From Actinoplanes sp. M2I2 (GTDB lineage: Bacteria; Actinomycetota; Actinomycetes; Mycobacteriales; Micromonosporaceae), in NCBI RefSeq assembly GCF_023544445.1, contig NZ_JALPVJ010000001.1, forward strand, positions 62,001 to 126,000: a stretch of 64,000 bases of DNA, written 5' to 3'. Made by a program: the position numbers and the translations under genes. Position 1 is the first letter of the stretch. Each line of letters opens with the position of its first letter. The notes under the pieces are model-generated. The model was not told the origin of the DNA. It worked only from the letters and a program-made list of their open reading frames with translations, and did not search any database. Positions 42,503-51,445 of this stretch are shown in pieces.

Positions 42503-43440
42503 CGCGCCTTCTTGATCGGGGTGAGCTTGACCCGCTCGGTGAGCACCTGGACCGCGTCCAGGTGCCCGGTGCCGAGCCCGTGCCGGGTGACGTTGAGCGC
42601 TCCGGCGGCCGCCCCGGTCCGGACCGCCTGCGCCATCTCGCCCCCCTTGGCCAGCACCGCGGCGACCCCGGCGGTCATCGAGTCGCCGGCGCCGCGGTGG
42701 TCGGCGATGGTCAGCTTCGGGATGCCGACCCGGTAGATCTGCTCGTTGAACAGCGCCAGCGCGCCCGCGTCGGCCCGCGAGAGCAGCGCCATCTCGGCGC
42801 CGCTCTCGTGCAACTTGATCAGGGCGTCGGTGAGCGATTTCTCCGAGTCGTCCTTGATCACGCCGTCCCGGAGCAGTTCCTCGTGGCTGACCTTGACCAC
42901 GTCGAGGCCGGCGTCGAGCACCGCGTTGAGGTGGTCGCCGGACAGGTCGGCGATCACCCGGCAGCCGTGCGCGCGCAGGTCGTGGGCCAGCCGGCGATAG
43001 ACGTCGGCGCGGATCACCGAGGGGTGCGCCGGGCCGCTCAGGATGGCGTTGCCGCAGCGCAGGCCCTCGGCGAGCGCGAGGTTGTAGAGCTCGTCGAGCT
43101 CGTGCCGGGTGAACGGGGCGCCGGGTTGCTCGGCGAGCTCCTGGCGCGCGCCGCCGCGGCGATCGTGCACATACCAGCCGCTGCCGCTCTCACGCGGGAT
43201 GGTGCGCAGCTGGACACCCTTGAAGTCGAGCAGCGGCTTGAGGACCCGCCCCACCTCGCCGCCGACCGCGGTGCAGAGGGTCACGTCGGCGCCGAGGGAG
43301 GTGATCATGCGAGCCTGCCAGATGCCCTGACCGCCCGGATGGACGTGCAGTTCCGGCTGGTTGTGTTGCTGTTCGATGGTCACCGTGAGTTGTGGTGCCG
43401 GCGCGAAGACCATTACCCGAGCGTCGCCCATATAGGGCAT
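42499..43440 (-). CDS. PfkB-family carbohydrate kinase
   Basis: 313 residues of the ribokinase/PfkB fold, nearest in style to 1-phosphofructokinase: N-terminal VMVFAPAPQLTVTIEQQ, HPGGQGIWQARMITSLGADV (substrate loop; GGQGIWQA instead of GGKGxNVA) and the C-terminal ATP/catalytic motif DHRGAGDSMTAGVAA with base Asp in GAGDS. The altered substrate loop makes the exact sugar uncertain. Coupled to surE by a 4-bp overlap. Confidence 0.9.
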   Translation of the reverse strand: MPYMGDARVMVFAPAPQLTVTIEQQHNQPELHVHPGGQGIWQARMITSLGADVTLCTAVGGEVGRVLKPLLDFKGVQLRTIPRESGSGWYVHDRRGGARQELAEQPGAPFTRHELDELYNLALAEGLRCGNAILSGPAHPSVIRADVYRRLAHDLRAHGCRVIADLSGDHLNAVLDAGLDVVKVSHEELLRDGVIKDDSEKSLTDALIKLHESGAEMALLSRADAGALALFNEQIYRVGIPKLTIADHRGAGDSMTAGVAAVLAKGGEMAQAVRTGAAAGALNVTRHGLGTGHLDAVQVLTERVKLTPIKKAR

Positions 43441-43485
43441 TGTTGCCGCTGGACGCCCGTTAGGTGCGGATTACCGCAAAAGCCG

Positions 43486-43794
43486 TCAGACCTCGAATCC
43501 CTCGCCGGTCAGCTCGATCACTGCCCCGGTCAGTTCGGGGCGGCTCCGGAGCAGGTCCTCCAGGCGGACGCGCCACTTGCCGGCCTCGAGATCGGACGCG
43601 TACCGGTCACCGCCGGTCTCGACGAAAGCGGTGAGCAGCCGCTGACGGGTGTCGGCGAAGTGGCCGTACATCTCGCTGCCGAGCCGGCTCAGGACACGAG
43701 CGGCGAAACCCTCGGAGTGAGCACTACCCGCGGCGCGGACGAAGGCGCGGGCGGCGTCCCACGCGACCCTCGGCTGGTGGATGACGGTGGTCAT
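43486..43794 (-). CDS. Small protein of unknown function (102 residues)
   Basis: MTTVIHQPRVAWDAARAFVR at the start; mainly helical, with a central MYGHFADTRQRLLTAFVETG segment. I do not recognise it. ATG 43794 is chosen because GGGAGGAC lies 8 nt upstream; an earlier ATG (43818) has no such site. It lies 45 bp downstream of nothing on its own strand except the CDF gene and is probably monocistronic. Confidence 0.68.
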   Translation of the reverse strand: MTTVIHQPRVAWDAARAFVRAAGSAHSEGFAARVLSRLGSEMYGHFADTRQRLLTAFVETGGDRYASDLEAGKWRVRLEDLLRSRPELTGAVIELTGEGFEV

Positions 43795-43932
43795 GCTGGT
43801 GTCCTCCCGTGATGGCATGGTCACCAAGCGTAGAGAGGAAGCCGAAATCTTGATGAGAGTCGGCACACGTGGTGACCGGTGTGATCAGCGTGCACCCTGA
43901 AGTGTGATGATCGCCATACGTGAGCCGCGGGC

Positions 43933-44847
43933 TCACCACCCGGCGGGAGAACACCCGCCCGCCGCGGCCACCGGCTCCACCTGAAGCGTGGCGTGCTCGA
44001 TGTGGAAGTCGTCGTGCAGGGCCTCGCGGGCAGTGGACAGGACGGCGCCGAGCTCGGCCTGAGGCTCGAGGCTGAGGTGGGCCGACGCGACGTCCATGCC
44101 CGAGGTCAGCGTCCACACGTGCAGGTCGTGCACGTCGCAGACGCCCGGCACGGCGGCCAGGCGGGCGCGCACCCGGGTGATGTCGAGGTGCTCGGGAGCG
44201 GCCTGCACGAGGATGCGCACGGCCGAGCGGCCGAGCGCGAAGGTCCGCGGCAGGATCATGAGCGCGACCACCACGGCCACGATCGGGTCGGCGTACGCCC
44301 ACCCGGTGAGCCCGATGATCGCGGCGGCCACGATGACGCCGACCGAGCCGAGCAGGTCGCCCACCACCTCGAGGTAGGCGCCGCGCACGTTGATGCTCTC
44401 CTGGGCGCCGCCCCGCAGCAGGCCGAACGCGATGAGGTTGATCACCAGGCCGCCCACCGCGACGATCAGCATCGAGCCGGCCGGCACCTCGGGCGGGTCG
44501 GTGAAGCGGCGGAGGGCCTGCACCACGACGACGCCGGCGACCCCGGTGAGCAGGGCCGCGTTGGCCAGCGCGGCGAGCACCTCGAGGCGGTAGAGGCCGA
44601 AGGTGCGCTGCGAGTCGGTTGCGGCGCGGCCGGCCGCGGTGATGGCGGCCAGGGCCATCGCGATGCCCAGCACGTCGGTGAACATGTGGCCGGCGTCGGA
44701 GAGCAGGGCCAGCGAGCCGGTGGCGAGCGCGGCCACCGCCTCGACGACCATGAAGCCGGCCAGCAGCCCGGCCGCCCACCAGAGCCGCGTGCGGTGTCTC
44801 GCCCCCGCTCGCAGCGCCTGGCCCCCGTGATCGTGCCCGGCTCCCAT
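43933..44847 (-). CDS. CDF-family divalent metal cation exporter
   Basis: 304 residues, six TM helices and a C-terminal cytoplasmic metal-binding domain. The metal site residues are in TM2 (SLALLSDAGHMFTDVLG: Asp and HxxxD) and TM5 (YLEVVGDLLGSVGV; Asp present, the partner position is Glu rather than His). A His-rich N-terminus (MGAGHDHGG) fits Zn. The C-terminal domain has DVHDLHVWTLTSG. Probably exports Zn2+/Co2+/Cd2+. A palindrome 37 bp upstream may be its operator. Confidence 0.94.
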   Translation of the reverse strand: MGAGHDHGGQALRAGARHRTRLWWAAGLLAGFMVVEAVAALATGSLALLSDAGHMFTDVLGIAMALAAITAAGRAATDSQRTFGLYRLEVLAALANAALLTGVAGVVVVQALRRFTDPPEVPAGSMLIVAVGGLVINLIAFGLLRGGAQESINVRGAYLEVVGDLLGSVGVIVAAAIIGLTGWAYADPIVAVVVALMILPRTFALGRSAVRILVQAAPEHLDITRVRARLAAVPGVCDVHDLHVWTLTSGMDVASAHLSLEPQAELGAVLSTAREALHDDFHIEHATLQVEPVAAAGGCSPAGW

Positions 44848-44883
44848 GCCTCAACCCTCCGTCGGCGCCCCGCGCTTCGACCA

Positions 44884-44897
44884 ATGTATGCGTACAT
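44884..44897. promoter_or_regulatory. Palindrome upstream of the metal exporter
   Basis: ATGTA-TGCG-TACAT, perfect 5-bp arms, 37 bp before the CDF start codon and about 90 bp before the divergent secreted-protein gene. The position suits a metal-responsive or other dimeric regulator. No regulator gene is adjacent. Confidence 0.45.
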
Positions 44898-44988
44898 CGC
44901 TATGTGTGCAAGAAGAAGATCGTCGAACCGATTGCCGGAAACGGGGTAAGCAAGGGGTGACAGCAAGCTCCGCCTGGAAAGGAAATCC

Positions 44989-45921
44989 GTGTCCAGACGT
45001 ACTCTCGCGATTGTCATCTCCACGGTGCTCGCCGTGCTCGCCGGCGCAGCTCCGGCCGCGGCTCACTCCTCCCAACGGTGGCCGTCCGAGCTCGCGCTGC
45101 CGGCCGGCTTCCAGCCCGAAGGCATCGCCATCGGGAACAAGCCGTACGCCTATTTCGGCTCCCGCGTCGACGGCGACATCTACCGGGTCAGCCTGCGCAC
45201 CGGCAAGGGTTCGGTGTTCAGCGAGGGCCCGGGCGCCGGCAACCCGTCGCTCGGCCTCAAGGTCGACGACCACAGGCTGTTCGTGGCCGGCGGCACCGCG
45301 GGCAGCGCCCGGGTCGTCGACCTGCGCAGCGGCAAGGTGCTGAAGTCGTACTCGCTCAAGGCCCCCGGCACCTCCACCTGGTTCATCAACGACGTCGTGC
45401 TCACCCGGGACGCCGCCTGGTTCACCGACTCGGCCAACCCGGTGCTCTGGAAGCTGCCGCTCGGCAAGAAGGGCAGCCTCCCGGCCGAGGCGGTCGCCGT
45501 GCCGCTGAGCGGCGACATCGAGTATGCCGCGGGCAACAACGCCAACGGCATCTCCCGTACGCCGGACGGCCGTGGGCTGATCATCGTGCAGTCCAACCTC
45601 GGCAAGCTCTTCCGCGTCGGCTACGACGGCGCGAGCAAGGAGATCTCGCTCGGGTCCGAGACCGTCGTCAACGGCGACGGCCTGTGGCTGCGCGGCCGCA
45701 CGCTCTACGTGGTGCAGAACCGGCTCAACGTGATCGCCAAGGTCGAACTGGACCGCCGGGCCACCGAGGGCACGGTCGTCTCGCGGACGGGCAGCCCGTC
45801 CTTCGACGTGCCGACCACGATCGCCGAGTTCGGCAAGCGGTTCTACCTGCCGAACGCCCGCTTCACGACCACCCCGACGCCGACCACGACCTACAACGCC
45901 GTGGCCGTGCCGATCCCCTGA
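44989..45921 (+). CDS. Secreted beta-propeller (SMP-30/NHL-like) protein
   Basis: 310 residues. Sec signal peptide (RRTLAIVISTVLAVLAGAAP, then AAA-HS cleavage site), followed by repeated YWTD/NHL-like blades: PEGIAIGNKPYAYFGSRVDG, LFVAGGTAGSARVVDLRSGK, NANGISRTPDGRGLIIVQSN, TLYVVQNRLNVIAKVELD. Relatives are extracellular lactonase-like or sugar-binding proteins, often misnamed superoxide dismutase. I see no sure metal site. GTG 44989. The 3' end overlaps the convergent helicase by 31 bp. Confidence 0.85.
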   Translation: MSRRTLAIVISTVLAVLAGAAPAAAHSSQRWPSELALPAGFQPEGIAIGNKPYAYFGSRVDGDIYRVSLRTGKGSVFSEGPGAGNPSLGLKVDDHRLFVAGGTAGSARVVDLRSGKVLKSYSLKAPGTSTWFINDVVLTRDAAWFTDSANPVLWKLPLGKKGSLPAEAVAVPLSGDIEYAAGNNANGISRTPDGRGLIIVQSNLGKLFRVGYDGASKEISLGSETVVNGDGLWLRGRTLYVVQNRLNVIAKVELDRRATEGTVVSRTGSPSFDVPTTIAEFGKRFYLPNARFTTTPTPTTTYNAVAVPIP

Positions 45922-48056
45922 GGTCGCCAGTCCGGATCGGTTCCGACGGTGGTCAGGCGCTGGGTGGCCCGGGACAACGCGACGTAGAGGGTGCGAATGC
46001 CGGCCGGATCCCGGGTGAGGGAGTTCGGCTCGACCAGCACCACCGCGTCGTACTCCATGCCCTTGGCCTCCAGCGCCGTGACCACCTGGACCCGTTCCGG
46101 CAGGCCGGCGACCCAGCCGGCCATCTCGTCGCGGCGGGTCACCGGGGTGATCACCCCGATCGTGCCGTCGACCTCGGCGAGCTGCTTCTCGGCCACGTCC
46201 CGGACCGTCGCGGGCAGCTTGGCCGGGTCGGACACCGAATCCACCGGGTCCACCCCGGTGCTGCGCACGGCGGTCGGCAGCGGCAGATCCGGCATGATCG
46301 CCTTGATCACCGAGGCCGCGACCGCGAAGATCTCCGACGAGTTGCGGTAGTTGGTGGTCAACGCGAAGCTGTTGCGCTTGCGGGAGCCGAGCGCGCGGTC
46401 GCGGGCCCGGTCGAGCTCGACCGGGTCGCCGACCCAGGCCGTCTGCGCCGGGTCGCCGACGATCGTCCAGGACGCGTACGTGCCGCGGCGCCCGATCATC
46501 CGCCACTGCATCGGCGAGACGTCCTGCGACTCGTCGACCACCACGTGCGCGTACTCCCGGTAGTCCTCCTCGCGCTGCACCTGCTGGGCGCGCTGCGCCG
46601 CCTGGCGGTCGGCGAACGTGCTGACCTCCTGGACGCCGTCGCGCACGTGGAACGGGTTCGACGACCTGCGCTGCGGCCGCCGGGGGCGACCCATCAGCTC
46701 GTCGAGCTCGTCGAGCAGCGCCACGTCGGCGATGGTCGGGCCCTCGGCGTCGAGCGCCTGGAACGACCTTTGCAGGCGGGTGATCTCCTCGTTGGAGAGC
46801 AGGCCATGGGCGTACGACCGGAGCCGTTCCGGAACCGCGAGCCAGCGCAGCACCCGCATCGGCGTGAACCGCGGCCACCAGGCCTTGAGGAACTCGCGCA
46901 ACTCGGAGCGGTCGGCCAGCTCGGCCTCGAAATCCGGCTTCTCGGGCAGGCCGGAGACCTTGTGCTGACGGACCTGCGACCAGAGCGCGTCGAACAGGCG
47001 GTCGAAGCCGGCGCCGCGTACCTCGTTGCGCCGGGCGCCGCGGGGCAGCGCCGCCCGGCGGATCCGATCGAGGTCGCCGGCGCCGAGCCGCAGCAGCGTG
47101 CCTCGGTAGAGAAGGCGCAACTCGGTCGGGCCGTCGGGCACGGCGTCGTGCGAGGCCCGCTCGAGCACCCGTCGCATCCGCAGCGAGCCCTTGATCGCCG
47201 CGACGTCGCTCGAGTCGACCCGCGTCGCGTTGTAGCCGGGAACCAGCGTGCCCAGCGAGCGCAGAGTCGCCGTGTCCTCGCCCAGGGAGGGCAGGACGGT
47301 GGCGATGTAGTCGACGAAGACGCCGGACGGGCCGATCACCAGGATGCCGCCGCCGGCGAACCGGTTGCGGTCGGAATAGAGGAGGTAGGCCGCCCGGTGC
47401 AGGGCCACCGCGGTCTTGCCCGTGCCCGGTCCGCCCGTCACGATCGTCACGCCCGAGGCAGTGGAGCGGATCGCCTCGTCCTGTTCGCGCTGGATCGTCG
47501 CGACGATGTCACGCATCCCGCGGCCGGTCGCCTTGGACAGGCTGGCCAGCAACGCGCCGTCGCCGACCACGCGCATGTCGGCCGGCGCCGCCTCGGGATC
47601 GAGCAGGTCGTCCTCGATGCCGGTGACGCGCTCGCGGCTCGACTGGATCATCCGCCGGCGCACCACGCCGAGCGGCTCGGCCGGGGTGGCGCGATAGAAG
47701 GCGGCGGCGGCCGGGGCGCGCCAGTCGACGACCAGAGGCTGGGAGTTGTCGTCCCGGATGCCCATGCGGCCGACGTAGTGGGTGGCGCCGGTGAGCAGAT
47801 CGAGACGGCCGAAGACCAGGCCTTCGTACTCGGTATCGAGCGCGTGCCGGCGGCGGGCGGCGTGGAAGACCATTGCGTCGCGTTCGACCAGGGCGCCGAA
47901 GGTGCCCACGCCGGCCAGTTGGTAGCCCTCTTTCTCGGCGCGGGAGGCGTCCCGGCGGAGCACGGCGAGCCGGGCATAGACGAGGTCGACATGCTGCTGC
48001 TCGACCGCGATCTCCTGCTGCAGAACGGTGGCGTCGCTCAACTCGGTGAATCTCAC
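45891..48056 (-). CDS. HelD-type UvrD-like helicase (RNA polymerase recycling factor)
   Basis: 721 residues. N-terminal antiparallel coiled coil (TVLQQEIAVEQQHVDLVYAR ... LRRDASRAEKEGY), as in HelD, which enters the RNA polymerase secondary channel. Superfamily-1 motifs: Walker A VTGGPGTGKTAVALHRAAYL, motif II VVDESQDVSPMQWRM, motif III TIVGDPAQTAW, NYRNSSEI, and motif V/VI LEAKGMEYDAV ... LYVALSRATQRL. It dislodges stalled RNA polymerase; some actinobacterial relatives (HelR) protect from rifamycins. GTG 48056 is the likely start; the frame is open to 48098. Confidence 0.9.
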   Translation of the reverse strand: MRFTELSDATVLQQEIAVEQQHVDLVYARLAVLRRDASRAEKEGYQLAGVGTFGALVERDAMVFHAARRRHALDTEYEGLVFGRLDLLTGATHYVGRMGIRDDNSQPLVVDWRAPAAAAFYRATPAEPLGVVRRRMIQSSRERVTGIEDDLLDPEAAPADMRVVGDGALLASLSKATGRGMRDIVATIQREQDEAIRSTASGVTIVTGGPGTGKTAVALHRAAYLLYSDRNRFAGGGILVIGPSGVFVDYIATVLPSLGEDTATLRSLGTLVPGYNATRVDSSDVAAIKGSLRMRRVLERASHDAVPDGPTELRLLYRGTLLRLGAGDLDRIRRAALPRGARRNEVRGAGFDRLFDALWSQVRQHKVSGLPEKPDFEAELADRSELREFLKAWWPRFTPMRVLRWLAVPERLRSYAHGLLSNEEITRLQRSFQALDAEGPTIADVALLDELDELMGRPRRPQRRSSNPFHVRDGVQEVSTFADRQAAQRAQQVQREEDYREYAHVVVDESQDVSPMQWRMIGRRGTYASWTIVGDPAQTAWVGDPVELDRARDRALGSRKRNSFALTTNYRNSSEIFAVAASVIKAIMPDLPLPTAVRSTGVDPVDSVSDPAKLPATVRDVAEKQLAEVDGTIGVITPVTRRDEMAGWVAGLPERVQVVTALEAKGMEYDAVVLVEPNSLTRDPAGIRTLYVALSRATQRLTTVGTDPDWRPQGIGTATAL

Positions 48057-48150
48057 TTTCCGGCCCCATGTGCACGCGTTCGGGCAGCGTGCTCGCACAA
48101 AGGGAGCACTCGAACCTACTCCTCCGGAGGGGCTCGCGTCTCACCCGGTC

Positions 48151-48193
48151 TTGACATCGGCGCGGCAAGCCCAATACTTAAGCAGGTGCTTAA
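48151..48193 (+). promoter_or_regulatory. Leaderless promoter and operator of the arsR-type gene
   Basis: TTGACA (48151-48156), a 17-nt spacer, ATACTT (48174-48179), then 6 nt to GTG 48186. A perfect palindrome TTAAGCA-GG-TGCTTAA (48178-48193) covers the end of the -10, the transcription start and the start codon. This is the position expected for autorepression by the ArsR-type protein encoded immediately downstream. Confidence 0.75.
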
Positions 48194-48536
48194 CCATTCG
48201 CCCTCGCTCGACCTGATGTTCGCGGCGCTCGCCGACGGCAGCCGCCGCAGCATGGTCGACCGGCTCAGCCGGGGCCCGGCCACCGTGAAACAGCTGGCTG
48301 AGCCCCTGGTGATGTCGCTTCCGGCCGTGCTGCAACACCTCCGGGTGCTGGAGGAGAGCGGCCTGGTGCGCTCGGCCAAGAGCGGCCGGGTGCGCACGTG
48401 CCACCTCGAGCCGGCCGCGCTGAACGCCGCCGAGCAGTGGATCGCCGACCGCCGGGCCGAGTGGCTGAGCCGCCTCGACCGCCTCGGGGACTACCTCGAA
48501 ACCCCTGAGCTCGACTCTGAAGGAGACCAGTCATGA
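48186..48536 (+). CDS. ArsR/SdpR-type winged-helix repressor
   Basis: 116 residues: VLNHSPSLDLMFAALADGSR, RSMVDRLSRGPATVKQLAEP, recognition helix LVMSLPAVLQHLRVLEESGL, wing VRSAKSGRVRTCHLEP. No metal-binding Cys/His set, so it belongs to the non-metal group that is commonly paired with SRPBCC proteins, as here: the stop overlaps the next gene by 4 bp. GTG 48186 is supported by the promoter geometry. Confidence 0.95.
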   Translation: MLNHSPSLDLMFAALADGSRRSMVDRLSRGPATVKQLAEPLVMSLPAVLQHLRVLEESGLVRSAKSGRVRTCHLEPAALNAAEQWIADRRAEWLSRLDRLGDYLETPELDSEGDQS

Positions 48537-48997
48537 CGCCGCGTTCCGCCCAGCACGACACGTTCCGGATCGAGCGCCACTACGCCGCCGCGCCCGAGCG
48601 GGTCTTCCGCGCGTTCGCCGACCCCGAGGCCAAGGCCAAGTGGTTCGGCTCGCCCGACCCCGCGACGGTCCAGGAGGGGGTCTCCTTCGACTTCCGCGAG
48701 GGTGGGCGGGAGACGGCCACGACCGTGTTCGCCGACGGCAACCGGTACGGCTTCGCCGCCACGTACACCGACATCGTGCCGGCCGAGCGGCTCGTCTACA
48801 CGTACGAGATGTCCCTGAACGACGACCGCATCTCGGTCTCGGTCGTCACGGTGGAGTTCCGCCCGGCGCCGTCCGGCGGCACCGACTTCGCCATCACCGA
48901 GCAGGGCGTCTATCTGGACGGCCTGGACGACCCGGGCAAGCGCCGCGCGGGCACCGAATACCTGATGGACGCCCTGGGCAAGTCGCTGACCGACTGA
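48533..48997 (+). CDS. SRPBCC/AHSA1-domain protein
   Basis: 154 residues, START-like AHSA1 family: FRIERHYAAAPERVFRAFAD, PEAKAKWFGSPD, DFREGGRETATTVFADGNRY, YTYEMSLNDDRISVSVVTVE, and the C-terminal LDGLDDPGKRRAGTEYLMDA helix. Function in this family is poorly known; the ArsR-AHSA1 pair is widespread. The start overlaps the arsR-type stop by 4 bp behind GAAGGAGACC. Confidence 0.93.
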   Translation: MTPRSAQHDTFRIERHYAAAPERVFRAFADPEAKAKWFGSPDPATVQEGVSFDFREGGRETATTVFADGNRYGFAATYTDIVPAERLVYTYEMSLNDDRISVSVVTVEFRPAPSGGTDFAITEQGVYLDGLDDPGKRRAGTEYLMDALGKSLTD

Positions 48998-49006
48998 GAT
49001 CCGGCC

Positions 49007-49960
49007 TCAGGCCGCCTTCTTGAGCTGGGTGGCCGGGCGGGTCCGGGCCCGGCGGCTCCGCTTGGCCGGGGTGACCCGCTCGACGATCGCGGTCAGGGCG
49101 GCCGAGACCTCCTGCGGGCGCTCCAGCGGCAACATGTGACCGGCGCCGGCCAGCACGCTCAGGTCGGCACCGGGCAACGCCTGGGCGATCGACTCGGAGC
49201 AGGCCGGCGGGGTGAGCCGGTCACGCTGGCCGACCAGCACGGCGGCCGGCATGTCGCCCAGCTCGGCCAGCGTGTCCAGGCGCTGCTGGGCGCCGATCGA
49301 CGGGCGGAAACCGCCGATCGACCGCAGCGACGCGCGCCCGAACGATCGCATGGCCAGCTCGAGGGCGGCCTCGTCGCACTCGTCGCCGAACAGCAACCAG
49401 CGCACCGCCGGGCGCAGGACCGGGGCCAGCGCCCGGTGCGGGCACCACGGGCCCGACCGGGCCAGCAGGCCGGCGCCGACGGTCTCGCCGGCCCGCAGCA
49501 ACGCCGCCAGCCGGGACGGCAGACCGTACTGGGTGTGCGTGTGGCCCTCGGCGGTCGTGGAGACGAGGAGCAGCCCGGCCACCCGCTCGGCGAAGGTCCT
49601 GGAGTGGGCGTGGGCGTATTCCATGATCGTCATGCCGCCCATGGAGTGCCCGCCCAGGACGACCGGGCCGGTAGGGGCGTACCGCCGCAGCACCTCGGCG
49701 AGGTCGTCGCCGAGCTGGCCCAGGGTGGCCCGGGCGAGGTGGGTGGCGCCGGATCGACCGTGCCCCCGGCTGTCGTACGTGATGACGCGGGGACGGCGGG
49801 CGCCGAGCACGCGCAGGGCGGCCACCTGGTGCTGCCACGTCCGCCTGTCCTGGCACCAGCCGTGCGTGAGCACCACGGTGACCGGGGCGTTCGCGGGGCC
49901 ATGGACTTCGACGTGCAACGTGACCCCGTCGGGAAGGGTCAACTCCGATCGCTCCGACAT
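49007..49960 (-). CDS. Alpha/beta-hydrolase
   Basis: 317 residues: oxyanion HGW in VLTHGWCQDRRTWQHQ, strand 4 RVITYDSRGHGRSG, nucleophile Ser in LGGHSMGGMT, Asp in VLVGQRDRLTPP, His in AGAGHMLPLERP. A basic C-terminal tail (AKRSRRARTRPATQLKKAA) is unusual. ATG 49960, behind GGAGGTGCCC, is preferred over the open frame to 50014. Substrate unknown (esterase, lipase or haloalkane-type). Confidence 0.92.
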   Translation of the reverse strand: MSERSELTLPDGVTLHVEVHGPANAPVTVVLTHGWCQDRRTWQHQVAALRVLGARRPRVITYDSRGHGRSGATHLARATLGQLGDDLAEVLRRYAPTGPVVLGGHSMGGMTIMEYAHAHSRTFAERVAGLLLVSTTAEGHTHTQYGLPSRLAALLRAGETVGAGLLARSGPWCPHRALAPVLRPAVRWLLFGDECDEAALELAMRSFGRASLRSIGGFRPSIGAQQRLDTLAELGDMPAAVLVGQRDRLTPPACSESIAQALPGADLSVLAGAGHMLPLERPQEVSAALTAIVERVTPAKRSRRARTRPATQLKKAA

Positions 49961-50134
49961 GGGCACCTCCGAGATCCGCACAACCCCGTTGTACCCACGG
50001 GTAATAAGCATCACTCGTGATCACTCGAAAAGCCATCGGCAGAATCGACGCGACCGGGCCGAAAATTTCCGTGCGGAACGTGAGTTGGCTCGCACTCACT
50101 GTCCGAGAGCGCGAATTGGGTGAGAATCACTCGT

Positions 50135-50755
50135 ATGACGACCGATCCGTCGGCGGGGCCCGCCGTTCCGATCACGAACGCCGACGAAGCCCTGGCCGAG
50201 CTGCTCGCCGGCAACAAGCGGTTCGTCAGCGCCCGCCCCGAGCACGGCCATCAGGTCTCGGCGGCCGCCGCGGCGTCGGGCCGCCAGCAGCCGCACGCCG
50301 TCGTCCTCGGTTGCATCGATTCCCGGGTGCCGCTTGAGGCGATCTTCGACCAGACGTTCGGCTCGATCTGCGTGGTGCGCTCGGGTGCGCACGTGCTCGA
50401 CCGGGCCGTGCTGGGCTCGGTCAGCTTCGCGGTCGCCGAGCTGGGCGTCCCGCTGATCATGGTGCTGGGCCACAAGCGCTGCGGGGCCGTGAGCGCCACC
50501 GTCGCGGCGCTACGGGCCGGGGAGGTGCCGGCGGGCGAGATCGGCTACCTGGTCGACGAGATCGCCCCGGCCGTCCGGGCCGTCGGCGTCGACGACCCCG
50601 AGGCCTCCGAGAAGGCGATGCGTGCCCACGTGGGCCGCACGGTTCGCCGGCTGAACGCGGTGGACGTGGTGGCCGACGCGGTGGCCGGCGGGCGGGCCGG
50701 TCTGGTGGGCGCCGTCTACGACCTGGACACGGGACTGGTCGAGCTGCTGCCCTGA
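50135..50755 (+). CDS. Beta-class carbonic anhydrase
   Basis: 206 residues with the complete zinc site: Cys60-x-Asp62-x-Arg64 in LGCIDSRVPLE and His113-x2-Cys116 in LGHKRCGA. It interconverts CO2 and bicarbonate. No signal peptide, so probably cytoplasmic. ATG 50135 has GAGAAT 7 nt upstream, fitting a leaderless start; an in-frame GTG lies at 50120. A strong terminator follows. Confidence 0.95.
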   Translation: MTTDPSAGPAVPITNADEALAELLAGNKRFVSARPEHGHQVSAAAAASGRQQPHAVVLGCIDSRVPLEAIFDQTFGSICVVRSGAHVLDRAVLGSVSFAVAELGVPLIMVLGHKRCGAVSATVAALRAGEVPAGEIGYLVDEIAPAVRAVGVDDPEASEKAMRAHVGRTVRRLNAVDVVADAVAGGRAGLVGAVYDLDTGLVELLP

Positions 50756-50835
50756 TCGCCCGTTAAGTCGTGATCATGCCTCGGTGATCTTCATGCACCG
50801 ATCCTCGACGCATGGGCTGAGATTCACCAAATGAA

Positions 50836-50870
50836 AAGGCGCCCGTCGGCCGATGGCCGGCGGGCGCCTT
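50836..50870. terminator. Bidirectional terminator between carbonic anhydrase and 50885 gene
   Basis: A 16-nt inverted repeat (AAGGCGCCCGTCGGCC at 50836-50851 and its near-complement at 50855-50870, one G-T pair) with a 3-nt loop, flanked by AAAA on the left and TT on the right. It lies between two convergent genes and can stop transcription from both. Confidence 0.88.
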
Positions 50871-50884
50871 GACGTCGGGGACGC

Positions 50885-51211
50885 TCAGCCCTCGAAGATG
50901 CCGGCTTCGGCGAGACGCTTCTCGGTCGCGCCCCAGCCGTCCTGCGGGTGGGCCTCGTCGAGAGCGGTCAGCTCGGCACGGATCTTGGCACCGTGGCCGG
51001 CGGCAGCCAGGACGCGGATCTCCTCGACGAAGGCGTCCGAGTCGGTCTTGAGGTGCGCGGTCTTGCCGTTGGTCAGGTTCCGCACGTACGCGAAGCGACC
51101 CTTGGCGAGCGGGATGACGTACTTGTACTCGCCGAGCACGCTGAGCGCGCCGCCCGTTCCCTGGCCCGCGCGGACTGATGCGCGGGCGGTCTTTGAGGTG
51201 TTGCTCGCCAC
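50885..51211 (-). CDS. Small conserved-looking cytoplasmic protein, unassigned
   Basis: 108 residues: a Ser/Thr/Ala/Gly-rich N-terminus (MASNTSKTARASVRAGQGTG), a strand pair (YKYVIPLAKGRFAYVRNLTN), then helices (DSDAFVEEIRVLAAAGHGAK; GWGATEKRLAEAGIFEG). No motif I can name. The start is GTG 51211, behind AAGGAGTCCC. It has its own terminator and appears monocistronic. Confidence 0.75.
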   Translation of the reverse strand: MASNTSKTARASVRAGQGTGGALSVLGEYKYVIPLAKGRFAYVRNLTNGKTAHLKTDSDAFVEEIRVLAAAGHGAKIRAELTALDEAHPQDGWGATEKRLAEAGIFEG

Positions 51212-51445
51212 GGCGGGACTCCTTGGAGAAAGCAGAAAAAAGGCCTTGGTAACTCTACACGATACCGGCGGGACCGTGCCGTCCGAGCAGGTTGAAGCGT
51301 TGTTCAGGGTGTGCCGCTACGGCCGAGCCGATGTCGATGTTGCCGATTCTCTGGCGCACCATCCGTACCAACCGGCATCATGGGACACGATCAACCGCGG
51401 TCGAGGTCGTAGGGGAAGACGCACCTCGGTCTCCGGGAGGTCACC

